Notes under the pieces: generated by a model | What the model saw: only the letters and a program-made list of their open reading frames with translations | What the model was told of the DNA's origin: nothing | Databases searched by the model: none | Shown: positions 34,430 through 42,973 of the stretch, piece by piece | Layout of the letters: each line of letters begins with the position of its first letter | Position numbering within the stretch: position 1 is the stretch's first letter | Made by a program: the position numbers and the translations under genes | Assembly (NCBI GenBank): GCA_017465095.1 | Contig: JAFTWX010000055.1 | Location: 57,262 to 121,261, forward strand | Source of the DNA: Lachnospiraceae bacterium | GTDB taxonomy: Bacteria; Bacillota; Clostridia; Lachnospirales; Lachnospiraceae | DNA: 64,000 nt | Reading direction: 5' to 3'

Positions 34430-34996
34430 ATGCTGAAATCAACATTAAACACACGCGCCATTCTGCCTGACAGTCTGCGCTATGTGCGTAGCGATGTGCC
34501 GGACAAACTGACGGAGCAGGAGACGGAATGGCTGATAAGAGAAAATATAACAACGATTGTAGATCTTCGCACGGAAGAAGAGCGGGAGAAGAGAAAATGT
34601 CCGTTAGCAGGTGACAACCGTTTTCGGTATCTTTGTATGCCTGTGACGGGTGGAAATGTAGTGCCGCCGTCCGTTGATGACGTGTCAAAGTCGTACATAC
34701 GCATGGTTGATGAGCAGATGAAGGCAATTGTTGCGACAATTTTGGAAGCGGAGACAAATGTCCTTTATTTTTGCAACGCGGGCAAGGACAGAACCGGTGT
34801 GGTGTCTGCGATTTTGCTGTTGCACTTGGGAATGGATGAGGCGTATATTGTTGCGGATTATATGAAGACAAAAGAAAATTTGCAGCAGGTATTGAAAGAA
34901 TATGCAAAGCAATGTCCGGATCTGGACATTCAGGTGATTACTCCGCAGGAGAGGTATATCAGGGAGTTTTTGGAGTGGTTGAAGGAGAAGGTGTGA
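34430..34996 (+). CDS. Tyrosine-protein phosphatase (Tyr_phosphatase3-like)
   Basis: 188 residues. The P-loop reads FCNAGKDRTGVVSA (Cys about 114, Arg about 120), the CxxGKDRTG form found in bacterial MptpB/Tyr_phosphatase3 enzymes; LRYVRSDVPDKLTEQE and VDLRTEEERE are also typical. The start lies 2 bases after the preceding stop and lacks a clear ribosome binding site, so translation may be coupled. Confidence 0.88.
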   Translation: MLKSTLNTRAILPDSLRYVRSDVPDKLTEQETEWLIRENITTIVDLRTEEEREKRKCPLAGDNRFRYLCMPVTGGNVVPPSVDDVSKSYIRMVDEQMKAIVATILEAETNVLYFCNAGKDRTGVVSAILLLHLGMDEAYIVADYMKTKENLQQVLKEYAKQCPDLDIQVITPQERYIREFLEWLKEKV

Positions 34997-35031
34997 AGTA
35001 AAGAGGAAAATAAAAAATAGCATGTAATTGC

Positions 35032-35060
35032 TTGAATTGTGAAATAATATGTGGTACAGT
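35032..35060 (+). promoter_or_regulatory. Antitoxin RNA promoter, copy B
   Basis: TTGAAT (35032-35037), 17-base spacer, TACAGT (35055-35060). Conserved in copy A. Confidence 0.6.
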
Positions 35061-35066
35061 TTTCTT

Positions 35067-35146
35067 AGCTAAGAAGTTAGCAAAATTGAGAGAAATTCCA
35101 CAAAGGAAGTGAAAAACCCACGAGCGGCAACTCGTGGGTTTTTCTA
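35067..35146 (+). ncRNA. Antitoxin RNA of type I TA copy B
   Basis: Predicted transcript of about 80 nt from the 35032 promoter to the 35113-35142 terminator. It begins with the conserved CTTAGCTAAG palindrome. It is complementary to the 3' end of the minus-strand toxin mRNA, an arrangement like txpA/ratA. Confidence 0.55.
35113..35146. terminator. Bidirectional terminator, TA copy B
   Basis: AAAACCCACGAG (35113-35124) / CTCGTGGGTTTT (35131-35142), loop CGGCAA. Confidence 0.9.
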
Positions 35147-35166
35147 TGCCTTTTTTGCGAGGGGGC

Positions 35167-35277
35167 TTAATCCTCAGGTTGGTTGCCTTTGTTATCTCTT
35201 CCATCCAACCATTTGCATATGTAATGACATATTACACCTGCCATAACGGAGAGAGTAAAACTGAGAAAAATGTCCAC
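35167..35277 (-). CDS. Type I toxin peptide, intact copy B
   Basis: 36 residues from GTG 35277, with GGAGGTG 6 bases upstream. One membrane segment (IFLSFTLSVMAGVICHYI) followed by CKWLDGRDNKGNQPED. The pattern hydrophobic helix - K/x-W-L-D - charged tail resembles Fst/TxpA-superfamily toxins. A convergent antisense RNA overlaps the 3' end. A second, mutated copy lies at 30692. Confidence 0.7.
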   Translation of the reverse strand: MDIFLSFTLSVMAGVICHYICKWLDGRDNKGNQPED

Positions 35278-35499
35278 AAAGAGCACCTCCTTTCCCGCCG
35301 GTCTAGAGATGGCAACATCATAAGCTTAGCACTCCAAAAATAAAAAAGATATATGGCAAATAGACGAAAAAAAACATAGAATTTGTGAGTTGGGGATAGG
35401 AATTCTTGCAACTATGCGGTTTTGAACGTGTCAAAGCCATAAATGTATGGAAGCAAAAGTATGAACATCTTAATTGCTGAGAAGATATAAGATTGGTTT

Positions 35500-35528
35500 T
35501 TGACATCCTCCAATCTGTGTGTTACTAT
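35500..35528 (+). promoter_or_regulatory. Promoter of the pnuC leader
   Basis: Consensus TTGACA (35500-35505), 17-base spacer, TACTAT (35523-35528). Predicted start near 35535, about 110 bases before the pnuC ATG. Confidence 0.8.
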
Positions 35529-35629
35529 AACTCAAAACAGAGAGTAATCTGCCACCGGGTAGAAGAATGCAAAAGCATTCGTGAGCGTATCGTTAGGTCT
35601 TAGAAGATATGCTTGCGGATGCTTTTTTT
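35529..35629 (+). promoter_or_regulatory. Candidate riboswitch/attenuator before pnuC
   Basis: A terminator of 17 paired bases, 35575-35591 with 35606-35622 (13 Watson-Crick, 4 G-U), runs into seven T. GAATGC (35565-35570) can instead pair with GCATTC (35575-35580) and take away the terminator's 5' arm. Upstream, TCTGCC / GGTAGA (35548-35563, loop ACCG) and ACTC / GAGT form a compact possible aptamer. I do not recognise TPP, preQ1, ZTP or other familiar consensus. A ligand related to NAD or nicotinamide riboside is the natural guess. Confidence 0.65.
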
Positions 35630-35644
35630 GAAGGAGTAGTAAAA

Positions 35645-36325
35645 ATGAAATCAGCTTTGACTTATTTTACGAAAGTGGAACGGATGTTGCTGTTTAGCTC
35701 AGTGATATTGATTGTTTTATCCTTTTGTATTTTTGACAGGGAGAATTACATGACGCTTGCAGCCTCGCTCATCGGGGTTGTATCGCTTATCTTCAGCGCA
35801 AAGGGAAATCCGATCGGGCAACTTTTAATGGTTGTTTTTAGCTTACTTTACGGAATTATATCGTTTACCTTTGCTTACTATGGAGAAATGATTACATATC
35901 TCGGGATGACGATGCCAATGGCAATTTTTGCATTGATTTCATGGTTGCGGAATCCATACAATGGCAACAAAGCGGAAGTAAAAGTGAATCGGATTGGTGC
36001 AAAAGAAATCGGCTTCATATGGATAATGACTGCGCTGGTTACCGGTTTGTTTTATTTCGTTTTGAATTATTTTCATACGGCAAATATTGTGCCGAGCACA
36101 TTGTCTGTAACGACAAGTTTTCTCGCCGTATATCTCACGTTTCGCAGAAGTCCGTATTTTGCTGTCGCATATGCAGCAAACGATGTCGTACTGATTCTTT
36201 TGTGGATATTGGCAAGTTTGGAGGACAGGCGGTATGTTTCGGTTGTTGTGTGTTTTGTGGCATTCTTTGTCAATGATATTTATGGTTTTTTAAACTGGAA
36301 GAAGATGGAGAAAAGGCAACGTTAA
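35645..36325 (+). CDS. pnuC: PnuC-type nicotinamide riboside transporter
   Basis: 226 residues from ATG 35645 (GAAGGAG upstream); an earlier in-frame start would lie in the leader terminator. Seven hydrophobic segments and the PnuC-type motifs SWLRNPYNG, AYAANDVVLILLW and FVNDIYGFLNWKKM. It should facilitate uptake of nicotinamide riboside for NAD synthesis. Regulation by the leader is strongly suggested by its terminator. Confidence 0.85.
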   Translation: MKSALTYFTKVERMLLFSSVILIVLSFCIFDRENYMTLAASLIGVVSLIFSAKGNPIGQLLMVVFSLLYGIISFTFAYYGEMITYLGMTMPMAIFALISWLRNPYNGNKAEVKVNRIGAKEIGFIWIMTALVTGLFYFVLNYFHTANIVPSTLSVTTSFLAVYLTFRRSPYFAVAYAANDVVLILLWILASLEDRRYVSVVVCFVAFFVNDIYGFLNWKKMEKRQR

Positions 36326-36330
36326 AGTAA

Positions 36331-36359
36331 TTGTAAGAGCAAAAGAATGATAGTATAAT
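36331..36359 (+). promoter_or_regulatory. Promoter of the 36395 lipoprotein gene
   Basis: TTGTAA (36331-36336), 17-base spacer, TATAAT (36354-36359). Confidence 0.7.
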
Positions 36360-36394
36360 TGGAGTATCAACCTGCAAGGGAGCATATGGGTTTT

Positions 36395-37549
36395 ATGAAT
36401 AAAATTAAGTATAGCTTTGTTATCAGTATGATTGCAATTATCATGTTTCTCACCGGATGTATTTCTGAGGAAGAGCGCGCCCAGGCGGAGGCGTGGCGGG
36501 CGCAGGCAGAAAAAAATGCAGTGTCTTACATAGAGGAAAAATACGGTTTTGAAGCGACGGTGCTGGATAGTGAGACTCAAAAGACAGAATCATTGTTCTC
36601 TGCGCAATTTACGTCCAAGACACTTGTGACGATGGAATATAATGGGAAGCAATTCCGTGTGCTGGCATTCGGGGAAGACGGCTACATGGATGAAACCACG
36701 GACAATTACCAGAAGGCAGAACTTTTGTCTGCGGTAGAAGAGGAAGTAACGACACTTTTCGGTGTGGCACCGGACGTTTTTGAGGTTGCCGGCGGTGATA
36801 ACGAGTATGCTACAACCGTCAATAGTGATGAGTTTTATGACATGTATTACCACACCTATTACGATGGAACTAATCTGGAGGAAGTTCTGGCAGAGGAGAT
36901 TTTTTATTGTTTGGCAGAGTATGTCGGAGATATTGATTTGGACAAGCTCTATGAACAAAACAAGACACCGTTGTTTGAACACAAATATGTACATGCAGGG
37001 TTTTTGACGTATGACAGTCAGGAAAATATGGAAATTTCGGATATCGACATAGACGTCGGTTTCGATAGCGAGGTATACAAGTATGCGTTGTATGTGAAAG
37101 ATGCACTGGCAGTCGAAGAAGGGGAAGCGACACCGATTGAGTTGTCGATTGGAGAATGCGGCGATTTTTGTTACATGAATGTCGATACAGATATTTCACA
37201 GTATAGTATCACGGAGAGTTCGGAAAAATATGCTTCCGATGAGTGGAATGGGCATGGATTCCGAAATGCTGCGTTTGCTACGGGCACAGCCTACTACTTA
37301 GAGGGCAATCGGGGGTATAAGCTGTATATTTATATTCCGACGGAGATATATGAACAGATTCCGTCCGGAGAGTTTGATGAAAATGTGGTTGTGGCATCGA
37401 GATTTCTTTCTGAAAACAAAGAAAATATATCTTATGATCTATGGCTGAACCACGAAACGATACCGGGATATGAGGTGTTTTGGACAGCGTATGCCGATAT
37501 GGAAGATTTTTCGTTCCGATTCATGTATGACGCCAAGGAGAGCGAGTAA
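36395..37549 (+). CDS. Lipoprotein of unknown function
   Basis: 384 residues from ATG 36395; ATG 36386 is only 3 bases from GGGAG and less likely. The signal peptide NKIKYSFVISMIAIIMFLTGC ends in lipobox FLTGC. It is followed by a helical acidic stretch (SEEERAQAEAWRAQAEKNA) and a mixed alpha/beta body. No family recognised. Confidence 0.7.
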   Translation: MNKIKYSFVISMIAIIMFLTGCISEEERAQAEAWRAQAEKNAVSYIEEKYGFEATVLDSETQKTESLFSAQFTSKTLVTMEYNGKQFRVLAFGEDGYMDETTDNYQKAELLSAVEEEVTTLFGVAPDVFEVAGGDNEYATTVNSDEFYDMYYHTYYDGTNLEEVLAEEIFYCLAEYVGDIDLDKLYEQNKTPLFEHKYVHAGFLTYDSQENMEISDIDIDVGFDSEVYKYALYVKDALAVEEGEATPIELSIGECGDFCYMNVDTDISQYSITESSEKYASDEWNGHGFRNAAFATGTAYYLEGNRGYKLYIYIPTEIYEQIPSGEFDENVVVASRFLSENKENISYDLWLNHETIPGYEVFWTAYADMEDFSFRFMYDAKESE

Positions 37550-37552
37550 CCT

Positions 37553-38185
37553 ATGATTAACAGAAATGACATGCTGGAGCTGACGAGGCGCATGACGCCG
37601 TCGAGGAGCTGTTTTGACCGGATAGCCGGTGCTTACATAAACGACATGGGCGAGGTGGATGAGAGCTTTAATATTCACTTCGGAAATCTATCTGCGTCTG
37701 AAAAGACGAAGAATTTAGAATTAGCCAAGGCTATTCCTTTTGCAAGGACGAACGATCAATTAAAGGAGTACACATTTCCTGTAACATCCAAAGGAAAAGA
37801 CAGCATGTGGCAACTTCTTTCAGCGGTGCAGGAGTGCGGGCTTCGCAACGATGCGCTGATGGAGGTGCTGTATGAGCAAATCACGGACGGATACCCGGTG
37901 AGCCATGAGCTGGCGATCTTCGTGTTCCACGGAACTTATGATGTTCCGCTCAAAGCGAGGGACAAGCAAAGCCTTTGGGAATCGGAAGAGGTGTATGATT
38001 TTATCATTTGTACAGTAAGTCCGCTCGTCGGCGAGTACGAACCGGGTAAGCCTGTCTGGGGATTTTTATATCCTGCTTTCTCGGATCGCAGCAGTGACAG
38101 TGATAAGATTGCAATATTTCATGAAAACCCGAATGAGATTGCAGACGGGCTGATGTATAAGCTGCTCGGGAAGTATGTGAAGTAG
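37553..38185 (+). CDS. DUF4317 family protein, short form
   Basis: 210 residues. The start NRNDMLELTRRMTPSRSCFDRIAGAYIN and later FVFHGTYDVPLKARDK and WGFLYPAFSDRSSDSDKIAIF match the N-terminal half of DUF4317 proteins, which as I recall them are usually near twice this length. So it is a short form or a natural truncation; the stop is clean. Function unknown. Confidence 0.75.
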   Translation: MINRNDMLELTRRMTPSRSCFDRIAGAYINDMGEVDESFNIHFGNLSASEKTKNLELAKAIPFARTNDQLKEYTFPVTSKGKDSMWQLLSAVQECGLRNDALMEVLYEQITDGYPVSHELAIFVFHGTYDVPLKARDKQSLWESEEVYDFIICTVSPLVGEYEPGKPVWGFLYPAFSDRSSDSDKIAIFHENPNEIADGLMYKLLGKYVK

Positions 38186-38196
38186 GAGGAAAGATT

Positions 38197-38691
38197 ATGG
38201 TAAGTCCACAGGAAGGAAAACGAATTTCAAAGATAGACACTTATTTAAACTGTGCGGAGGTATTTGCTTACCGGAGTACATGTATAAAAAGAAAATACGG
38301 TGCAGTGATTGTGAAGGATGATGTCGTTATTTCTACCGGTTACAACTGTGCGCCGAGAGGATTTGACAATTGCTGTGATCTCGGGACATGTCCGCGCATG
38401 GAACGAGGGATGCATCAGGGTGACGGCTACGGAATTTGCCGTGCAGTCCATGCGGAGGCGAATGCGCTTTTAAACTGCTCGCGTCAGCAGACAATCGGGG
38501 CGGATTTGTATTTGACGGGCATCAATCCGAAGGATAATTCCATTCATAAGGCAAAGCCTTGTCCGCTTTGTGCAAGGACGATTATTCAGGCGGGTATCAA
38601 TAATGTGTACCTGAGAGTCGGGGAAGGCACAGATAACTATGTAGTTGTTCCTGCGAAGGAACTGGAATGGCTGCAGAATCCGGAGGAGTAA
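38197..38691 (+). CDS. dCMP/cytidine deaminase family protein
   Basis: 164 residues with the zinc site CRAVHAEANALL (His, Glu) and KPCPLCARTIIQAG (two Cys), in the deoxycytidylate deaminase/ComEB arrangement. Substrate dCMP is likely but not certain. AGGAGG precedes the ATG. It is followed after 3 bases by the MBL-fold gene. Confidence 0.85.
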   Translation: MVSPQEGKRISKIDTYLNCAEVFAYRSTCIKRKYGAVIVKDDVVISTGYNCAPRGFDNCCDLGTCPRMERGMHQGDGYGICRAVHAEANALLNCSRQQTIGADLYLTGINPKDNSIHKAKPCPLCARTIIQAGINNVYLRVGEGTDNYVVVPAKELEWLQNPEE

Positions 38692-38694
38692 AAA

Positions 38695-39573
38695 ATGTAC
38701 GAATTAATTCAAGTTTCGGGGAACAGTTATTATATCCAGAGTCCGGCCAAAATCGGTTTGATAAAGGTAAGCGATGCCGAGGTATGTCTTATTGACAGCG
38801 GAAATGATAAAGATGCAGGCAAAAAAGTGCGTCGCATTTTAGAGGAAAACGGATGGACTCTGAAAGCAATCTTTAATACGCATTCTCATGCGGATCATAT
38901 CGGCGGCAACAAATATTTGCAGACGCAGACCGGATGTGAGATTTATGCACCGGGGATTGAGCAGTATTTCACATGTGCACCGGTGCTGGAGCCTGCTTTT
39001 TTGTACGGAGCATGTCCGGCGAAGGAACTGCGACATAAGTTTCTGATGGCGCAGGAAAGTGACGCAAAACCTTTGACGGAGACCGTTTTGCCGGAAGGCT
39101 GGCAGATAATCCCGCTTCCGGGACATTCCTTTGACATGATCGGAGTGCGTACGCCGGATGATGTGGTGTACTTGGCAGATTGTTTGTCGAGCAAGGACAC
39201 TATCGACAAATATAAGATTGGTTTTATTTATGATGTGGGGGCCTATCTGGAAACGCTTAAAGCGGTAAAAGAGATGAAAGCAAAGATGTTCGTTCCTTCT
39301 CATGCAGCTCCGGCGGAAGATATTGCGCAGTTAGCACAGTACAACATTGATAAAGTGCTTGAGGTGGCGGACAAAATCGTGGAGCTTTGCGAAGAGCCGG
39401 TCAGCTTTGAAGAACTGCTTAAGAAGCTGTTTGAGGAATATGAACTTGTCATGACCTTTGAGCAGCATGCACTGGTGGGAAGTACCGTACGTTCCTATCT
39501 GACGTGGCTGAAAGAATGCGGACGGATTACGTCGCAGATAGATGATAATGTGATGGTATATAGACATAACTGA
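38695..39573 (+). CDS. MBL-fold metallo-hydrolase
   Basis: 292 residues. NTHSHADHIGG supplies the HxHxDH metal site (about residues 61-68), with LPGHSFDMIGV and CLSSKD giving later ligands. The C-terminal 90 residues include a winged-helix-like tail (SFEELLKKLFEEYEL). A glyoxalase II-like or related thioesterase activity is possible. Confidence 0.85.
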   Translation: MYELIQVSGNSYYIQSPAKIGLIKVSDAEVCLIDSGNDKDAGKKVRRILEENGWTLKAIFNTHSHADHIGGNKYLQTQTGCEIYAPGIEQYFTCAPVLEPAFLYGACPAKELRHKFLMAQESDAKPLTETVLPEGWQIIPLPGHSFDMIGVRTPDDVVYLADCLSSKDTIDKYKIGFIYDVGAYLETLKAVKEMKAKMFVPSHAAPAEDIAQLAQYNIDKVLEVADKIVELCEEPVSFEELLKKLFEEYELVMTFEQHALVGSTVRSYLTWLKECGRITSQIDDNVMVYRHN

Positions 39574-39586
39574 AAGGAAGCGTGTT

Positions 39587-40102
39587 ATGAAGAAAAAATT
39601 GGTACCTATGCTTATTGGGGCAGTAGCGTTGATTTTTATCGTGATAATAGTTGCGATAGTGGCAACGAATTTGGGAAAAGAGAATAAAAAAGAGATTATA
39701 ACGTCGTCGACATTAAAGGATATCATTGAAATCAGTGAGCTGTCGACATTTGAGGCCGTATATAACGGTGTGGCCCAAGTTATGAACGAGAAAAAAGAGG
39801 ATGAGACAGATTATTACGTGTCATATGAAGCGACTGTGAAGGCCGGAATTGATTTTGAACAGATAGAAATTGATGTAAATAATGAGACAAAAGAAATTAT
39901 TGTAACAATGCCGGAAATACAGATTAATGATATCAGTGTGGACATTGCTTCTTTGGATTACATATTTATAAATGACAAGGCAAATAACGAAACGGTGGCG
40001 CAAGAAGCATATGAGGCTTGCAAAGAGGATGTTGAGCGTGAAAGCTCACAGGAAGATGCGATTTGCGATTTGGCTGAGCAGAATGCCAAAAACGTGATAT
40101 AA
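39587..40102 (+). CDS. DUF4230 domain protein, membrane-anchored
   Basis: 171 residues: one N-terminal membrane helix (LVPMLIGAVALIFIVIIVAIVA), then DUF4230 (IIEISELSTFEAVYNGVAQV, YYVSYEATVKAGIDFEQIEI). Acts outside the membrane; function unknown. AAAGGAAG precedes the ATG. The next gene encodes a lipid-anchored member of the same family. Confidence 0.75.
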   Translation: MKKKLVPMLIGAVALIFIVIIVAIVATNLGKENKKEIITSSTLKDIIEISELSTFEAVYNGVAQVMNEKKEDETDYYVSYEATVKAGIDFEQIEIDVNNETKEIIVTMPEIQINDISVDIASLDYIFINDKANNETVAQEAYEACKEDVERESSQEDAICDLAEQNAKNVI

Positions 40103-40172
40103 GCACTTGTAAGACCGTTTGTCAATCAGATGGATGCAGAGTACGTGATTGTAATCAGATAGGAGGCAGCAA

Positions 40173-40766
40173 ATGAAAAAGATGGTAGTTACATTATTTA
40201 TCGGAATAATGCTTTTGTGTTGTGCCTGCGGAAAGGAAGAAGCACCGATTCAGCTGCAAGAAACTCAAATGAAGTCTATTAGTGAGCTGGCAACTTTGGA
40301 GTGCTATTATCACAATGTTGCAAAGTATAAAGAAGAGGATGCGGAAGGTTTTTGGCTTTGGAAAAAAGACAAGCATTTTTGGATTGAGTATACAGGGGTT
40401 GTGAAAGTCGGAATCGATGCTTCGCTTGTACGAATGGAGGTAAAGGATAATGTGGTGGAAATAACAATACCACCGGCGTATGTCATGGAGTGTAAAGCGG
40501 ATAAATTAGAAGACGATTCGATCATTGTTTCTCAAAAATCTGCAGATATTAAAGCCGAAGATCAAACAGAGGCTTTCAAAGTGGCACAGGAAAATATGGA
40601 AGCAACAGCGAAAGAAGATAGGGCGATGCTCGCCAATGCGCAGCAAAGAGCACAAAAGCTGTTGGAGGATTACGTGAATAATATCGGAAGGGTTACAGAA
40701 AAACAGTATACAGTTAAGTGGATTTATGTGGATGAGACCGGTAAGCCGGTGAATGCAGCGGAGTAG
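40173..40766 (+). CDS. DUF4230 domain lipoprotein
   Basis: 197 residues. Signal peptide with lipobox LLCCAC (Cys at about 18-19), then DUF4230 (MKSISELATLECYYHNVAKYK, IEYTGVVKVGIDASLVRMEV). A helical Ala/Gln-rich stretch follows (ENMEATAKEDRAMLANAQQR). AGGAGG precedes the ATG. A tandem paralogue of the preceding gene with a different membrane anchor. Confidence 0.78.
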   Translation: MKKMVVTLFIGIMLLCCACGKEEAPIQLQETQMKSISELATLECYYHNVAKYKEEDAEGFWLWKKDKHFWIEYTGVVKVGIDASLVRMEVKDNVVEITIPPAYVMECKADKLEDDSIIVSQKSADIKAEDQTEAFKVAQENMEATAKEDRAMLANAQQRAQKLLEDYVNNIGRVTEKQYTVKWIYVDETGKPVNAAE

Positions 40767-40804
40767 AAGATATTCAAAATTATTTTAGAAAGAAATAAAC
40801 TGCG

Positions 40805-41659
40805 ATGGAAATAAAATATAAAGAAAACGATAACATCGGAATCGTCTGTTGTTCCAACGGACAGAAAAAAGAAAACGAAGAGCAGCTGAAGGTACTGGCG
40901 CAAACCTTGGAAAGTATGGGGCTTGCGCCTGTTTTCAGTCCGTATATTTATGAAAAAGACAGTGTTTTTGCGGCGGATGCACAGCAGCGGGCACAGGCAC
41001 TGATGGATTTTTACAGGAACGGGGAAATCAAGGGGATTTTTGATATTTCCGGCGGTGATCTTGCCAACGGTATTTTGCCGTATTTGGATTATGACCTGAT
41101 TGCCCGGAGTGAAAAGTTGTTCTGGGGTTACAGTGATTTAACCAGCGTCATCAACGGAATTTATACAAAGACCGGAAAAGCGTCCGTTTTGTATCAGATA
41201 CGCAATCTCGTGGCAGATGAGAGTAAGCAGCAGATAACTGATTTTAGGAACACTGTTTTGGATAATAAGACGGATTTATTCAATATAACCTATGACTTTG
41301 TACAGGGCAGTGAAATGCAGGGGATTGTGGTCGGCGGAAATATCCGCTGTTTTCTGAAACTGGCAGGAACCGATTATTTCCCGGAATTAAGCGGGAAGAT
41401 TCTTCTGTTGGAAAGCTACAGCGGAGCCGTGGCGCAGATGGATGCATATTTGTCGCAGTTACAGCAGCTGGGAGCATTTGAGAAGATTTCCGGGATTTTG
41501 CTGGGCACGTTTACGCAGATGGAAAAGAGAAACTGCGTTCCGGACGCAGTTACCATGGTGAAACGTTTTGCGGGCAATTCGCTTCCGATTGCAGTAACGC
41601 GCAATATCGGTCACGGATACGATTCGAAAGCAATTATGATAGGGAAAGAACTGAAATGA
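40805..41659 (+). CDS. LD-carboxypeptidase (S66 family)
   Basis: 284 residues. GYSDLTSVINGIY carries the nucleophilic Ser; LLLESYSG the Glu and NIGHGYDSKAIMIG the His of the S66 Ser-Glu-His triad. Members cut the L,D bond of murein tetrapeptides or related substrates such as microcin C7. No signal peptide, so cytosolic recycling or self-resistance fits. Its stop overlaps the MFS gene start (ATGA). Confidence 0.85.
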   Translation: MEIKYKENDNIGIVCCSNGQKKENEEQLKVLAQTLESMGLAPVFSPYIYEKDSVFAADAQQRAQALMDFYRNGEIKGIFDISGGDLANGILPYLDYDLIARSEKLFWGYSDLTSVINGIYTKTGKASVLYQIRNLVADESKQQITDFRNTVLDNKTDLFNITYDFVQGSEMQGIVVGGNIRCFLKLAGTDYFPELSGKILLLESYSGAVAQMDAYLSQLQQLGAFEKISGILLGTFTQMEKRNCVPDAVTMVKRFAGNSLPIAVTRNIGHGYDSKAIMIGKELK

Positions 41660-42840
41660 AAACATTAAAAAGATACGAACATACCATATATGCAAGTTAT
41701 TTGGGATATATTACGCAGGCTATTGTAAATAATTTCACGCCGCTTTTGTTTCTCACCATGTCGCGACAATATCAATTGACCCTGGATAAGATTACGTGGA
41801 TCACGACAATCAATTTTGCGGTACAGCTTTTGGTGGATTTGATTTCCGCAAAGTTCATTGATAAGATCGGATACCGTGTTTCGGTTGTAGCAGCGCATAT
41901 ATTCGCGGCGGCAGGACTTGTCGGAATGGCATTTTTGCCGGATTTGTTACCTGACGCTTACATAGGAATTTTGGCGTGTGTTGTTTTGTATGCCATCGGC
42001 GGCGGTATTATAGAAGTGCTGATCAGCCCGATTGTAGAGGCGTGTCCGACGGAGAAGAAAGAGGCGGCTATGAGTCTGCTGCATTCTTTCTATTGTTGGG
42101 GACATGTGGCTGTCGTGCTGGGTTCCACGCTGTTTTTCCAGGTTTGCGGAATACAGAATTGGAAGCTATTAGCCTGTTTATGGGCGATTTTACCGCTTTT
42201 GAATGCAGTCTATTTTGGAATAGTACCCATTTACCCGATTGCAGGCGGACATGCGGATATGTCCGTGAAAGGACTGTTTGGGCAAAAAGTGTTTTGGATT
42301 CTTTTGGTTCTTATGATAGGGGCAGGGGCTTCGGAACAGGGGATGAGCCAGTGGGCGTCCACCTTTGCGGAGTCGGCGCTCGGCGTGTCAAAGATGGTCG
42401 GCGATTTGGCAGGACCGTGTGCTTTTGCAATTTTTATGGGAACTGCACGGGCGCTTTACGGGAAATACAGTGAACTGATACCGCTGAAGAAGATGATGGT
42501 GGGAAGCGCGATTTTGTGCATTTTTTGCTATCTGACAGCAGCACTGTCCAACAGTCCGGTTATGGGACTCATTGGTTGTGCTGCGTGTGGTTTTTCGGTG
42601 GGGATTTTCTGGCCTGGAACTTTTTCGCTGGCAGCAGTCAAGCTTCCGGCAGCAGGAACTGCTATGTATGCATTCATGGCACTTGCCGGTGATGTAGGAT
42701 GCTCGTTGGGACCGACGGTGGTTGGTATGGCGGCAAATGTTTTGCAGGGAGATTTGAAATCGGGACTTTTGGCGGCGCTTGTATTTCCGATTATGATTCT
42801 TTCGGGGATAGCATTGCTGAAAGACAGAAACACGAAGTAA
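41656..42840 (+). CDS. MFS transporter
   Basis: 394 residues with 12 hydrophobic segments and a sugar-porter-like central loop (VGSAILCIFCYLTAAL follows after LKKMM). Resembles FucP/NarK-type MFS permeases (FTPLLFLTMSRQYQL, LISAKFIDKIGYR). Translation coupled with the LD-carboxypeptidase, so the pair may export or import a peptide or muropeptide; substrate unknown. Confidence 0.83.
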   Translation: MKTLKRYEHTIYASYLGYITQAIVNNFTPLLFLTMSRQYQLTLDKITWITTINFAVQLLVDLISAKFIDKIGYRVSVVAAHIFAAAGLVGMAFLPDLLPDAYIGILACVVLYAIGGGIIEVLISPIVEACPTEKKEAAMSLLHSFYCWGHVAVVLGSTLFFQVCGIQNWKLLACLWAILPLLNAVYFGIVPIYPIAGGHADMSVKGLFGQKVFWILLVLMIGAGASEQGMSQWASTFAESALGVSKMVGDLAGPCAFAIFMGTARALYGKYSELIPLKKMMVGSAILCIFCYLTAALSNSPVMGLIGCAACGFSVGIFWPGTFSLAAVKLPAAGTAMYAFMALAGDVGCSLGPTVVGMAANVLQGDLKSGLLAALVFPIMILSGIALLKDRNTK

Positions 42841-42888
42841 AGTCGGTACGATTGGAAACTATTTCTTGCGCTGATTTTCATATAATGA

Positions 42889-42917
42889 TTGTCGATTTTT
42901 AGAAAAAGTTGTATAAT
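42889..42917 (+). promoter_or_regulatory. Promoter of the PAS-GGDEF gene
   Basis: TTGTCG (42889-42894), 17-base spacer, TATAAT (42912-42917). Confidence 0.7.
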
Positions 42918-42973
42918 ATTTGCAGGAAAACTTTCAATTTTGCATTAGGGGAATATATGTGGGAGAGCATAAT

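Larger units (their letters stand above)
35021..35277. repeat. Dispersed type I TA repeat, copy B (intact)
   Basis: About 257 bp, related to 30522-30766; carries a complete toxin gene, antisense promoter and shared terminator. Confidence 0.8.

Noticed and set aside
34428..34907. Minus-strand frame opposite the phosphatase gene
   Set aside because: Pro/Ser/Cys/His-rich antisense shadow; the plus-strand gene has the intact CNAGKDRTG active site.
35529..35591. TPP, preQ1 or ZTP riboswitch in the pnuC leader
   Set aside because: CCACCGGG suggested the ZTP motif at first, but the other conserved blocks of ZTP, TPP and preQ1 aptamers are missing, so I report it as unclassified.
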